DNA of 64,000 nt from Trissonchulus latispiculum (GCA_030248195.1 JASAND010024241.1:1-64000), one strand, 5' to 3'; positions 10,455 to 20,442 are shown, numbered from the stretch's first letter. Notes: generated from the letters alone by a model not told the origin. A program made the numbers and translations.

Positions 10455-10846
10455 GAATCTATAAAAAACCAGTGTAAAAACTTAACTTCAAAAACAAACA
10501 CTAAAACAATTTGTAACTGCTGTGTGCAGTCTCTAGTTTTGTTAGCTAGTGTGATCAGATCTGATTCAATGTTCGGTTGGTGCTTTCGTGTTATTGCTAG
10601 TTGGTTATTTTCTGCATTGGACCTCCATTAAGGTATATTGTTGCGTCTCCGCTTTATCGTTGGTTGGCTTATGGAGATGCAGTGGTCCTGTGGTAGAGAT
10701 AACTAGTAGATTCTATTTAGGTAGGTAGCAATCGATTTAATTGTTGGTAACGGCACGGTCTAGTAACCCGCAGTCGCTTAGCAGCGAGATTCCTACCTAG
10801 GTCCAGAGAGCAAAGTTTAGCAATTAACATATGGCGACCGTTTGAC
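10455..10846 (+). mobile_element. Possible 3' part of an LTR followed by a primer-binding-like motif
   Basis: A TATA-like CTATAAAAAACC at about 10460 is followed by a stretch ending AATTAACA and then TATGGCGACCGTTTGACG near 10831-10848. TGGCGACCG immediately after a CA-ending LTR is common in Ty3/Gypsy-type elements. The LTR start and a second LTR were not found. It shares GGTAGGTAGCA and GGTAACGG words with the possible LTR at 2652-3359. Weak call. Confidence 0.25.
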
Positions 10847-12040
10847 GCTTTGATTTTGTCTGGTTGGCCATCACTTTTCGACGAAAGTTTCGATTTTTCA
10901 AATTTTCAAAATTCTGTATGATTTCATATTTTCGATTTTTCTGATTTATTGTAGTTTATATAATTGATTTGGATTAGTTCTCTTTAGTTTTCACTGAGTT
11001 TAGTCTTTACTTTTAATTTTCAAATTATATTGAGAATGAGTCAGTCAGCACTTAGCTAATTTGATTCTACCTTGGAAACCGTGGTCCTGGGAAGCCCCAG
11101 ATTCACTGCTGACTGACTACTACAGAAAATTTCGGGGACCTACCGTTCCCATCCTGGAATCCATTGGACTTGGAGACACTCTACGAATTTTGTGAGCCGT
11201 TTTTGGGGAAATTGATCACCCCCCGCCCACCCCTCCTGCATTTTGAGGGAGATTTGAGCTGAGAGGGGAAGGGTTCGCTTTTTGCTGAACACAACACCAC
11301 CCAAAATTTAGGATTAGTGAATTAAAATTAAATTAATTATAATTTAAGCAGCAACGAACTATTATTATAATTTAGGTTCTTAATTTGTGAATTTCAGGTA
11401 CCCCCTCTGGCTTTTAAAATTTTTAGTTAATTCGCTTCTACATTCCCCACCACGTATTAACGCGTTATTTTGATAATTTGACTGTAGCGAAAGTTTGGTG
11501 CACCCCTAAGGACACCATTTTCAAAACCTTTTTTGAATACAAGGATTGGACCCCGCTTTTCAAAATTTCCATAGGTTTTCAAAAAATTATTTTCTGTGTT
11601 TTTCTGTACCCCCAAGTAGGAATTTTTAAAATTTAAAATTTTTTGCAGGACCCCCATGTTGATATTGCACTGTCGATATACATACATAAATTCGGAATGT
11701 CGTATTCTTGGAACTTTCTACAATAGCTTTTCTCAACCGAATTTTTGTACATAGGACGACTAGGCCGTAAATAAGCCGTGATAAAAGAACCCTTCTTCAA
11801 AATTTTGATTTCGGTTCAAAAACGATAAAAATCGATTTTGACATAAAATCGTGAATATGACCCTAAAATCGACGAAAAACTTAATGTTTGGCCGATTTTC
11901 CTAATTTCAAAGGCTAAGAACGATTGGATTACGTGGCAATAATCGCGGCAACTGCCAAGATCAAAATTGTAATCAAAATTCGCGCTCAAATTGGAATAAC
12001 AACAACAGAATAATAATAATTGGTAATAATTGGTAATAAT
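10847..12040. other. Non-coding or decayed sequence after the possible LTR
   Basis: No convincing coding frame. Segments such as 11050-11290 have moderate GC and could be decayed leader or gag sequence, but no domain is visible. Around 11815-11885 the sequence is rich in ATCG/CGAT words. Confidence 0.25.
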
Positions 12041-12061
12041 AATTGTTCTAGAAATAATTCT

Positions 12062-13160
12062 CGGAGGTTCCAAAGGAAAACGTGCAAACTCCCAAAGGTA
12101 CGTTTCTCGTCCAGATGTTTTAATGGAGGCTAATGGTCAGGCATTTCAAGTTGTCCTATAAGCAACATTATAATTTTTAATGCGCAGGCCCAACCTGATG
12201 TATCTTTTATGGTTCCTCTAAATTCTAGTGGCCAGAATTTTCAAATTGCGGGAGGCGTAACCTCAGTGACCTTTGTCTCCACCTGGAGAAAATTTTAATT
12301 TTCTGGTCCCACTACAGCATCCAATTTTAACCGTAACGTTTGCTCCGTTTCACCTCAAGATGTTGTGGAATTTTAATGAACACATGGCCTAATCAGAAGA
12401 TTTTTTCAGATCCAATTTGTTCCGTCTTTTGTTCTTATGCGGGAGAGATAAAGTCAAATTTGCCATCTGCCATCATTTTGGACGAACAAACTTAGAAAAA
12501 TCTCAAAATTATTCGAATATGTACTAACATGGCATGTTCTATTCAAGCAACTTTTAGCGGTTTCTCAACACCAACTTAATGTTTCTGAAAGTTCAAAGCA
12601 TTTTCAATTTGAATTGGATGAACGTGTTTTTATACCAGATCAACAACGATGGGTAAAATTGGTACCTATTGACGGAAGTCAGGGCGACAAGCATAATGCA
12701 CGTTTTCTTCGACCAATCCAACCGACCATCCACCGACCATGTTCAAAGGAATCCAATGAAGCCAATTTCCATCAAGCAAATTCTTTTTCTGGTCCAACAT
12801 TTCGAAATTCACGTTTCTGATAAAAGAACACTGGGTTTAAGCCAATGGTTTTTTAGCAACCTAGGCTTTTACTAGCAATGTTTTGGTATAATTTCCCATT
12901 TCAGAGGCAACAGCCCAGACTTTCAAATGCGTCTACAGTTTTTCTGCTAAGAATAATTTTGGATTCGTTCCTCGACCTATTGCAACGAACGGGTGCAGCT
13001 GCGAAAATCAAGCGTTTTCCTTTGGACCTCGCGTGGTTTTCCCATCTGCAAATGCCCACCTGTCAAATTTATGGGCAACTATATCAAGGGGTGCTTTCAG
13101 GAGCGAACTTTTTGGCTCGTCACTTGAGGGTTACCCAGCATAACGGTGATACGATATAAG
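12062..13160 (+). pseudogene. Decayed coding region, possibly retroelement-derived, unidentified
   Basis: Several plus-strand stretches look like degenerate coding sequence in shifting frames: near 12065-12160 a Ser/Lys/Arg-rich segment; near 12195-12390 a Gly/Val/Pro-rich segment; 12450-12820 an unbroken frame without its own start; and 12878-13159 a 93-codon frame. Codon-like composition rises relative to the flanks, and it lies downstream of a possible LTR end, so a decayed gag-like region is one explanation. No zinc knuckle, protease, reverse transcriptase or integrase motif was found. It could equally be a decayed host exon cluster. Confidence 0.25.
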
Positions 13161-13628
13161 CGACATACTATTTAACAATCTCCTCGTCGTGTTTTGACTC
13201 GAGTTTTTCATTTGCCCAAGTATAGGAGCGAAAAAAGAAGGATCAACGACAACATGGCATTGAGAATATGAGTAATGCATCTCACTCTCCGACAGTAGAC
13301 GACATGCGAATGTAGCAATTAGGACAAAGTATTAGACCCGAAACTTGTAGCGAGACTCCTTCAACTGAACCGGATACCAATATGAAGGAAAAACGCAATC
13401 CTACCAAAGAAGCATCTGTAACCTGTGAAAGTTTATGTACACAGAACCGAAAACTAATAAAAGCTGCAGACCCAGATTTTTGGGATAAATTTCATCTGCT
13501 GATATCTGGTATCTTCGCAATTTCTGATACCGCATGAAGTTTCTGAGGTTCAGACTTGGAATCGAACAGTATTGAACACAACTCGCTAGAATTAAATTTA
13601 AATTAGTGGTCTGATTAAATTTATTTAC
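13160..13628. other. No recognised feature
   Basis: AT-rich sequence without a supported gene, repeat partner or structure. Confidence 0.4.
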
Positions 13629-14026
13629 CAAGAGTATATATTAGGAAAGTAAAACAAGCGTCTTAATTACTCTTAATTATTAGGCTGGGGACATCATCTG
13701 CACGATAACGGCTGACCCCTCCAACAAATTGGGCCCCAGTGAGCCCTCCCACAAACGAGCACCTAGTACACATTTGTGTAAATCACTCACTTGTATGTTT
13801 ATGTGTTGAAGCTCGAAACTGGCCAGCTCCTGGAACGTTTCAGGCTTCAACACATAAAGATACAAGCGAGTGAGGGTACACAAATGTGTACTAGGTACTC
13901 GTTTCTGGGAGGGGTCACTGGGGTCTAATTTGTGTAGGGGGTCAGCCGTTATCGTGCAGATGATGTCCCCAGCCTAATAACTAAGAGTGTAACGCTTGTC
14001 ACACTCTTAGTTATTATGTACTCTTG
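13629..14026. mobile_element. Palindromic MITE with CAAGAGTAYATAATA-like ends
   Basis: The left end reads CAAGAGTATATATTAGG and the right end reads ...TTATTATGTACTCTTG, whose complement is CAAGAGTACATAATAA. Inside, 13681-13830 and about 13840-13977 are inverted arms sharing GGGGACATCATCTGCACGAT and ACACATTTGTGT-type blocks. The same terminal motif occurs at 57591-58185 and at 36928. The flanking eight bases do not match here. No coding capacity. Confidence 0.65.
13975..14016. repeat. 16-bp perfect stem-loop
   Basis: TAATAACTAAGAGTGT (13975-13990) is exactly complementary to 14001-14016 with a 10-base loop. Confidence 0.85.
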
Positions 14027-14084
14027 ATAGGAGTAAGGTTTAGTGCTAACCCTGGAAGCGAGAAAAAAGGTGTTTCTCCCATAT

Positions 14085-14235
14085 TTAGTAAAGGGGGGGG
14101 AAAAAAAGGAAAAAAAAAAATAAAAAAAAGAAAAAACCCCCACCCAACCTCTCTTTTTGTTTTGCTTTATTTTTTAAAAAAAAAACCAAAAAATTTTATC
14201 AAACCAAACCCAACTCAAATTTTTTTTTTTTTCTG
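14085..14235. other. Low-complexity homopolymer tract
   Basis: Runs of G, A, C and T follow each other (GGGGGGGG, AAAAAAAAAA, CCCCC, TTTTTTTTTTTTT). The pattern is typical of slippage-prone or poorly resolved sequence; open frames through it are meaningless. Confidence 0.6.
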
Positions 14236-14604
14236 TGTTCTCCTCCGCCATGAGCATTGGGTAGAATAACTGAAAGCAAATCATATACACGAAGAACATA
14301 TGTAATGAAGTGGGTAGGATCGGGATTCTAAATTCCACAACAGTCTATCACGACTGACTCTGGGTATCAACCACTTCGAGTACACGGAAGGTCGACTCGT
14401 TTATCGGTGAGGATAAACTTAGGCACAGGATCTTCGGAAGGTGATTTGTCCAGAACCAAAGATTCCTTGCGGTCAACCTGGATGGGGTCTAGGTGTGAGT
14501 TCGTTTGAAGAGGATGGGGATCCAAGGGATGTCAGCAGCAAGCGGGGTCGACACTTGCCTTTTCTGGATAGATGAATCAGGTCTGTATCAAAGAACACTA
14601 ATTG

Positions 14605-14632
14605 AGAATCTTGATTGCCAAATCAAGATTCT
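14605..14632. repeat. 12-bp perfect stem-loop
   Basis: AGAATCTTGATT pairs exactly with AATCAAGATTCT around the loop GCCA. Confidence 0.85.
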
Positions 14633-15228
14633 AGAACGATGATGATGATGTCTTTGTCGGGACCAAGGGTTCAATTTAAACACTTACTTGTGCAGGGGCT
14701 ATGAATCCAAATCTTGATCTGAACCTTATGTCCTAGTAAGTGGATTCAGTATTAGGACACAACAATTTAATAATGATAGCTATAATGATATTAACAATGA
14801 GAATAGAGACAGTAAACAATGAACAGGATTATTACAGTGCGTACAGAGGATAAGACAAGTTACAAATCACAAACTATATGCTGTATAACCAATTAGACAA
14901 ACAACAGTGGTTTGCCAGAGTTGCCAGTATCTGATTTACCCAGATTATTAATGGTTTATAGGGACAAGGTTCCGATAATTAAACTCAACTCTGCTATATT
15001 CCTCTTTCTTTCCTTTCTTGACTAACTAACCAAGTATTTAGCCTATTACTAAACTCTATTGTGCAGTCCCTATATGCGTGTGTTCGTGTGATTAGATTAT
15101 AACTCTTCTTCCGTCCTCCTTACTAAAGGACAATACAATATCAATAAAACAAGCTACTGAACAATTTAAATTAACTAGATTAAAGGGATTAGTAGTGCAA
15201 GGTTTCCGGTCTTTGGGTGAGCCCGAAA

Positions 15229-15245
15229 TGCTAGTAACAATAGCA
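15229..15245 (+). other. Stem-loop with GTAACAA loop (stem TGCTA/TAGCA)
   Basis: Five perfect pairs close a GTAACAA loop. It is one member of a conserved-loop, variable-stem group in this tract. Confidence 0.6.
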
Positions 15246-15414
15246 CTTTCGGATGCTATACGGTTGCCAAGGGGTCAAACACAAGGGGGGTCCGGTTGGG
15301 GAGATTCCTGGTCCGTTTATGGGGTTAGTACAGGTTAAGTTTAATTTGATCTCTTCTTTAGATTCTCTGATTCCGACTGAATTGAAGAACACTGAACAAA
15401 TTAGACCCAGGGGC

Positions 15415-15431
15415 AGGGGGTAACAACCCCT
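15415..15431 (+). other. Stem-loop with GTAACAA loop (stem AGGGG/CCCCT)
   Basis: Five perfect pairs close the same GTAACAA loop, with a stem unrelated to the one at 15229. Confidence 0.65.
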
Positions 15432-15796
15432 TCAATAAGACTGATGATTAGCTCGAAAAGATTCATCTTTTGGGATTAGAAAGATTAAGGTTCACTTTAG
15501 ATTGGTTGAAATACTATGAAAGAATGATTCTCCCGTTTAGTTATGTTAGGTTTTAGGGATCCCACTCTAGATTCTGGTGCTTCACTTGAGATTGTCTCTG
15601 CCTTAATCGTTCCACAAAAAGGTCTGAACTGACTCTCAAAGTACCTTAATAAACTGATTCTGATCCGAAACAATGTCCAAATATCTGCGTCCTTCCTTCG
15701 GACTGATTACCAAAATAGTCAAACTGATCAAATGTAAGTACTGAGATTCCGATGACTGACGATCTGCGCTTGATTCCGGCAGGACAGATGAGAGCT

Positions 15797-15848
15797 CCGC
15801 ACCTGAATCAAATGGGTTAAAACCCATTAATACAAGTTATAGGTGCGG
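15797..15848. repeat. Nested two-tier stem-loop
   Basis: Inner AATGGGTT/AACCCATT (15811-15828) lies inside outer CCGCACCT/AGGTGCGG (15797-15804 with 15841-15848), all perfect. On the minus strand 15848-15858 also reads as a B box, GGTTCGAATCC, in a T-arm-like context, which could be a tRNA or SINE fragment. Confidence 0.6.
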
Positions 15849-16021
15849 GATTCGAACCCAGCAACCATTACTCACATTTTGGCTTTCTGAACTTGACATA
15901 GACTTATGAAAATCGAAATAGTTGTGAAAATTTGAGATTTAGACAGGTTAGCACGAGTCCTGAATGATTTTAACAAAATCACAACACTTGAGTTGATTTT
16001 AAGCAAAACGCTAACTTTATG

Positions 16022-16055
16022 TGCAATTTCTTGCATTCTTACGCAAGAAATTGCA
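16022..16055. repeat. 13-bp perfect stem-loop
   Basis: TGCAATTTCTTGC pairs exactly with GCAAGAAATTGCA around an eight-base loop. Confidence 0.9.
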
Positions 16056-16253
16056 ACTTCGATGCGGAACTATGATTTCAGGTTAATTTCTCTTTGTACA
16101 GTCTGCTTCTGCACGATTAAAACTTATTACACGAAGTTAACTCAGTTTTGGGTCCTTTAAGGGCAGATAGGTACCCATTTATTCGATTAACACAGGAAAC
16201 ATTGAATTGGTTAAAATGATCAGTTTTAGGATTCTTGCTCTTCGAGTCCTGAC

Positions 16254-16274
16254 GAGGAAGGTAACAACTCCCTG
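16254..16274 (+). other. Imperfect stem-loop with GTAACAA loop
   Basis: GAGGAAG and CTCCCTG flank GTAACAA; pairing is partial. The next two copies follow at about 121-base spacing. Confidence 0.45.
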
Positions 16275-16374
16275 TCTTTAACACATATTAACCGATTAGA
16301 AATTGATTATCACACTAGTTGGAAGAAAACACAATACTTGAATCGCAGGGCTTTTGATTTCACGGTTCTAAATA

Positions 16375-16393
16375 AGGAAGGTAACAACTTCCT
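16375..16393 (+). other. Stem-loop with GTAACAA loop (stem AGGAAG/CTTCCT)
   Basis: Six perfect pairs close GTAACAA. Compared with the copies 121 bases to either side, both arms of the stem change while the loop is fixed. Confidence 0.7.
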
Positions 16394-16463
16394 GTTTATG
16401 GCCAATATAAGCGAGTTAAAAGAAAGTTAATGCACAAAACTAACGAAAACCTCATAATTTACC

Positions 16464-16492
16464 GTAGAACCTCTGTTTTTATTAGGTTCTAC
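16464..16492. repeat. 9-bp perfect stem-loop
   Basis: GTAGAACCT pairs exactly with AGGTTCTAC; the GTAACAA hairpin at 16494 follows directly. Confidence 0.8.
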
Positions 16493-16493
16493 C

Positions 16494-16515
16494 TAGGGAA
16501 GGTAACAACTCCCTA
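16494..16515 (+). other. Stem-loop with GTAACAA loop (stem TAGGG(A)AG/CTCCCTA)
   Basis: Seven pairs with one bulged A close GTAACAA. Confidence 0.65.
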
Positions 16516-16756
16516 TTTTGGCAAATATTAAATATTGAAAGCTAGATAAATTCACAAAACTGGTGATTTTAGCTTTTATTAGAAGATGGTTCAGGTGCCC
16601 TATCCATAATACCTACGTAACTAACAGTTGATTTGCTTATTTCAGGTATATTATCAATTACTGCCTATCATTAGTTAAAATTGTCAGGATGTTGAAACCG
16701 ATTATTGCCATTTGTGGATAATTAACATGGATAAACTTCATACTGATTGTAAAATG

Positions 16757-16782
16757 AGCAAGGTTGATTTTTCAACCTTGCT
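16757..16782. repeat. 11-bp perfect stem-loop with TTTT loop
   Basis: AGCAAGGTTGA pairs exactly with TCAACCTTGCT around TTTT. Confidence 0.9.
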
Positions 16783-17042
16783 AACCTTTACGTAACGGGA
16801 TTTGATTAATTTTGCCTTTGAGTGCGAACACCGACATGAAATGGTGTTAGGCCGCGGTTGCGGTCATTATTAGGAGCAAAACATACATCAGATATGGCTG
16901 ACTCAACTAGAAATGGCAATAACAGCGTGTTCTGACTTTAGAAACAAAGATACAGTAAATGTAACTAGGAACTACGTTCACTACAGCTTAATTTATATTA
17001 ATTTGACGACGAGACCGACCATTTGATAGATTCCTGTTCTTG

Positions 17043-17148
17043 CGATTCGTCCGCACTCTTGACAAAGAGTGGCTTACGCGGACGAATCGAGGATATCTGG
17101 ATTCAGGCTGGTGGGGACCTAATACGGAGTCCCCGTGACTCTAGGTCC
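17043..17148. repeat. Strong hairpin followed by mutually exclusive pairings
   Basis: CGATTCGTCCGC (17043-17054) pairs with GCGGACGAATCG (17078-17089), and CACTCTT (17054-17060) with AAGAGTG (17065-17071) inside it. Downstream, GGACCTA (17115-17121) can pair with TAGGTCC (17142-17148), or GGGGAC (17113-17118) with GTCCCC (17129-17134), but not both at once. Confidence 0.75.
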
Positions 17149-17899
17149 TATAGCCTTAACCTCATTCGCATATTTGCTAAATAGTGCCTAAACTTAGATT
17201 TCCCACGCAGCCGAGTACTCACAAACTTCCAGATATGCACGCAAAACTTGCAACCTAAAACTACATTACTTATTACTACTTTTCCTGCGTACTATAGGAG
17301 TTCTAATATAATTCCGGCACTTCATACAAATCATGCACACAGAGAATCAATAACCATTCAGACGGTCACTTGTTCGATTACGATTGATAACTACATTACA
17401 TAAGGCGTACATACAGAGGTCCTAGGTAATCTAGTATTGAACTACGTGATCATATTTATTAACTAAACACAATTTAAGCAACATTTATACAATACCTAAA
17501 TTAATAACCACTTATACCTCACTTATGCTACATTCAGACTAGAATAAGTTCCTATTAATAAAAATGCAATCATTCATACAAATCACACATACACTTCATT
17601 CCTGCTTAAGGTCTGAGTCTTAATCACTCCAGCGATGCTCACAACCTTCGTCGGACAGAAGGAGTTTCCGCGAGTCAACGCGCATACAGTCATGGAAGCC
17701 AATACAATGCCATTTATACAATTCACGCATACACAAGCACACAATTTCTTAGGTAAGTACCTATCTAACTAATCCTAAAAACAGACATAATTACAAACAA
17801 TGTAGATGGAAACTAATTCTAACTAATACTAATTGACCTATACTGCTAGCTATTAATTCAAACGTACCAGATTAACTAAATTTAAACGAGAATTTGCTG

Positions 17900-17923
17900 T
17901 GAGTTTTAGGCATCTAAAACTCA
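17900..17923. repeat. 10-bp perfect stem-loop with GCAT loop
   Basis: TGAGTTTTAG pairs exactly with CTAAAACTCA. Confidence 0.85.
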
Positions 17924-17982
17924 GTTTATAGCGCGGAATTTTGGCAATTTTGAGAACTTTGCAATTTTGAGAAAGCCGTGTG

Positions 17983-18009
17983 AGTAATGATTGCCGAGCA
18001 ATCATTACT
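17983..18009. repeat. 11-bp perfect stem-loop with CCGAG loop
   Basis: AGTAATGATTG pairs exactly with CAATCATTACT. Confidence 0.88.
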
Positions 18010-18232
18010 TAACAAAACCATTATTATCAAACAAAACTACCAACAACAATTATATTAATTAGTGGGGAAGCCGGTCATTCCCCGTGAAACGCTTAATTAT
18101 TAATTATTTAGAAAGAGCAAGAGGTTATTTTGGAATTCTGTTTTAAAACTCGTTCATACGCTTTTGACAACCTATCATTTTTGGTTACCGACCTACGACA
18201 AATAGTACAGATTACAAACAGTGGTTTTTTTA

Positions 18233-18248
18233 AGGCTTAACAAAGCCT
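18233..18248 (+). other. Short stem-loop containing TTAACAAA
   Basis: AGGCTT/AAGCCT closes AACA; read with fewer pairs the loop contains TAACAA, a possible outlier of the GTARCAA group. Confidence 0.4.
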
Positions 18249-18265
18249 GAGATTAAAACAATATG

Positions 18266-18288
18266 GCCGGCAACTCCTAGTTGCCGGC
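18266..18288. repeat. 10-bp perfect GC-rich stem-loop with CCT loop
   Basis: GCCGGCAACT pairs exactly with AGTTGCCGGC. Confidence 0.9.
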
Positions 18289-18582
18289 TGTGGGGTAAAT
18301 GCTTCTGTTAACTAACTTAATAAAAAATAGGGTCGTAGCAAAGGGACCCTCTAACTCAAACTTGGAGGTTGGGTCCCCACTTAAATATCCCGGTAGTCTA
18401 CTTTGAACCCCAAATTTAGGTCAAAAGGACCTTGATAAAAAGGTGAAAAAATCATGGTCGTGGCTTGACCAGAAAAGTGCAACTAAAAAATAACAAGATA
18501 AATGAGTAGAATAACTGAAGGTGGAGGTCAGCAAACCTCGATATACAGAGGGTGTCGGCACGAAAAACAGAAAAACGGAAGT

Positions 18583-18637
18583 AGGGACAGTTCTCAAGAC
18601 CTCCATCGAACAGGAGGGGTTTACATGAGCTGTCCCT
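18583..18637. repeat. 8-bp stem enclosing a CCTC/GAGG hairpin
   Basis: AGGGACAG pairs exactly with CTGTCCCT, with further internal pairing (CTCA with TGAG, CCTCC with GGAGG). Confidence 0.7.
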
Positions 18638-18724
18638 TTATTAAAATAATAAAATAATAAAATAACAATAAAAAAATAAAGAAGAAATAAAAGTGGCTCA
18701 AGAGCCCACACATGCTAGAAAACT

Positions 18725-18945
18725 AAAGAATGGCCTCAGGCCCAATAAATGGAAAAAGTGGGGCTCGCTGGCCCAAAATGCGTATAAAAATTGGCCCATT
18801 GGCCTCAAAAGTGTATAGGAAAAATGGCCCGCAGGCCCAAAAAATGTATAGAAAAATGGCCTGAAGGCCCCAATAGTCATATGATAAAAAAATGGCCCAA
18901 AGGCCTAAAAATGCTAAAAAGAAATGGCCAAAATGGCCTCTGAAA
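18725..18945. repeat. Minisatellite of ~36-40 bp units built on GGCC...GGCC
   Basis: About six units of the pattern AAAATGGCCY(1-4 bases)RGGCC followed by an A-rich spacer with GTATAG or similar. Each unit can form a small GGCC hairpin. The minus-strand open frame of 60 codons through it is a by-product of the repeat. Confidence 0.7.
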
Positions 18946-19082
18946 TCCTAGCGTTTTTTTCTCAGTTCGTGGCCAGGTATAGAAAACCTATTTGGCCCTA
19001 ATTTGGGAGCGTTCGCTGTTTATACTCAATTCTTTTCTGGCCCGAAGGCCAGAAAAGTACTAATTTTGACCTAACCGGGGAA

Positions 19083-19129
19083 GTGCGTTGTATTCCCTAT
19101 GCAGGTAGCAACTGCACTAGGGAACGCAC
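19083..19129 (+). other. Long stem-loop with GTAGCAA loop
   Basis: GTGCGTT, CCCTA and TGCAG pair in order with CTGCA, TAGGG and AACGCAC around GTAGCAA. Seventeen pairs form, with one internal loop and one unpaired C. The loop differs from GTAACAA by one base. Confidence 0.8.
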
Positions 19130-19144
19130 AAAGGGAGGGGGGAA

Positions 19145-19251
19145 GCAACCGCTCTCGGTTGCACTCAAGCGAACACTGATTTGAAATAAAATTTTGGGAC
19201 CGAGCTGACAGTTTTGCTGACAGCTCGGTGACAGGTCATTAGCGAGACCTG
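19145..19251. repeat. Three consecutive perfect stem-loops
   Basis: GCAACCG/CGGTTGC (19145-19162), ACCGAGCTG/CAGCTCGGT (19199-19229) and CAGGTC/GACCTG (19232-19251). Confidence 0.75.
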
Positions 19252-19280
19252 GAGCTCGCTTCTTCTTTGATTTTAAGGCA

Positions 19281-19316
19281 AAGCTTCTAGAAGATTCTAG
19301 AACCTTCTAGAAGCTT
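19281..19316. promoter_or_regulatory. Six-pentamer heat-shock element within a dyad
   Basis: TTC and GAA alternate at exact five-base spacing: TTC 19285, GAA 19290, TTC 19295, GAA 19300, TTC 19305, GAA 19310. This is the canonical binding array of heat-shock factor trimers (nTTCnnGAAn), here with every pentamer core perfect. It also forms a dyad (13-bp arms 19281-19293 and 19304-19316). Possible TATA boxes lie on either side (GATATATTTT near 19417 on plus; GAGTATAAACAG near 19015-19026 on minus). It may drive an unrecognised transposon or RNA, or may be structural like its hairpin neighbours. Confidence 0.6.
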
Positions 19317-19432
19317 GCCACCTTTTCCGTGTGCTGCGCTGCAGCGGGCTGACCCAGCTGGCCGTTGGGGGTGGAAATTAATGAGATTTTGGATTTATTG
19401 CCCCCCAACTGACCCATTTTTGATATATTTTG

Positions 19433-19455
19433 GGTGCCGAAACTTGGCGAAATTT
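19433..19455 (+). other. Possible primer-binding-like motif
   Basis: GGGTGCCGAAACTTGGCG resembles sequences found just after the 5' LTR in some BEL/Pao-type elements, but the bases before it do not end in CA and no LTR pair was found. Confidence 0.2.
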
Positions 19456-19709
19456 TGCGAAACTTTCTCTAACACATAAACGCAACCAAAGGGAGAACTT
19501 TGTGAAATTTTGCAACTTTATTGAATTGTTGCGCACGATATACAATTTTCTAGGAATTAAAAGTTACATCACAATAATCTACGTACTTACCTACGTTTAT
19601 CTAGCTACTTACATTTATATTCATATTATTAATAAAGGGGATTAGCCCCCTTCTAACCTACATATCTTGGGCTAATACTACTGTTTTCTTTGTTTCCTCT
19701 TTAGTGGCC

Positions 19710-19848
19710 TTGTCCTCGGCCAAAAGTTCAGGCGAGGACAACTGCTAGGCCCAGAAGAAAGAGGCCTAGCAGAGAAAGAGAAAAGGAGATAGAGAAGAGA
19801 ACAACACCTGACTCAGGTGTAGTCTGGGAGGTAGACAACCTCCCAGAC
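19710..19848. repeat. Four consecutive perfect stem-loops
   Basis: TTGTCCTCG/CGAGGACAA (19710-19741), CTGCTAGGCC/GGCCTAGCAG (19742-19772), ACACCTGA/TCAGGTGT (19804-19820) and GTCTGGGAGGT/ACCTCCCAGAC (19822-19848). The first two abut exactly. Confidence 0.88.
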
Positions 19849-19865
19849 AATGGAAAAGGAAGAAA

Positions 19866-19953
19866 AGGTTTGACTTAAGTCAAACCTAAGGAAAACCAAT
19901 TTTAGAACACTCCTTTTTGGAGTGATAAGATTACGACACGAAAAGTAATCTTA
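19866..19953. repeat. 22-bp perfect palindrome and two stem-loops
   Basis: AGGTTTGACTT/AAGTCAAACCT (19866-19887) has no loop. CACTCC/GGAGTG (19908-19924) and TAAGATTAC/GTAATCTTA (19926-19953) follow. Confidence 0.88.
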
Positions 19954-20393
19954 CAAAAACATTTTTGTCTATAACTTTCTTAATATTGGGAGTTGAAAAG
20001 TCGGGTTTGGGTTTTTCGAATCAGAATCAAATTTTCTTTCATATTAGCCCAAGTCATTTTCTGACCAAAAATATTAAAATTAACTAATTATTACCTAATT
20101 AATACTTAATTATCACTAATTAGCCCTACCTAACTACGTACTTAGCTATTTTGTACCTAGTATTGAACCATCTTCCAATATTCGTTGTTTTAGATGTACA
20201 TTTTCACTTTATAGGCAATTTTACGACTAATTTTTGCCTTAATTATACACATAAACTTTATGTTTCAGGTTTATGACTTCCTGCTGACTAGTATGTGAAC
20301 ATTAGTGATTGGATTATCTTTACGGGGAGGGCTGTACTTGGCTATTATGAGCGATACTCAATAATTCACCTAAGTTTAGTTTAGTTGTCGACT

Positions 20394-20442
20394 GTTATCT
20401 TCGTGTGGGAGTAACAACTCCATTTGCTGAAGGGATGATAAC
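20394..20442 (+). other. Nested stem-loop with TAACAA loop
   Basis: Inner GGAG/CTCC closes TAACAA; outer GTTATC (20394-20399) pairs with GATAAC (20437-20442). Confidence 0.6.

Noticed and set aside
14024..14269. 81-codon Lys-rich frame
   Set aside because: Passes through homopolymer runs and has no recognisable domain.
18421..18880. Minus-strand hydrophobic frames suggesting membrane proteins
   Set aside because: The second is generated by the GGCC minisatellite, and both lie in hairpin-rich non-coding DNA with no homology recognised.
19433..19455. A full BEL/Pao retrotransposon starting after 19430
   Set aside because: Only a primer-binding-like motif is present; no LTR pair, gag, protease, reverse transcriptase or integrase follows.
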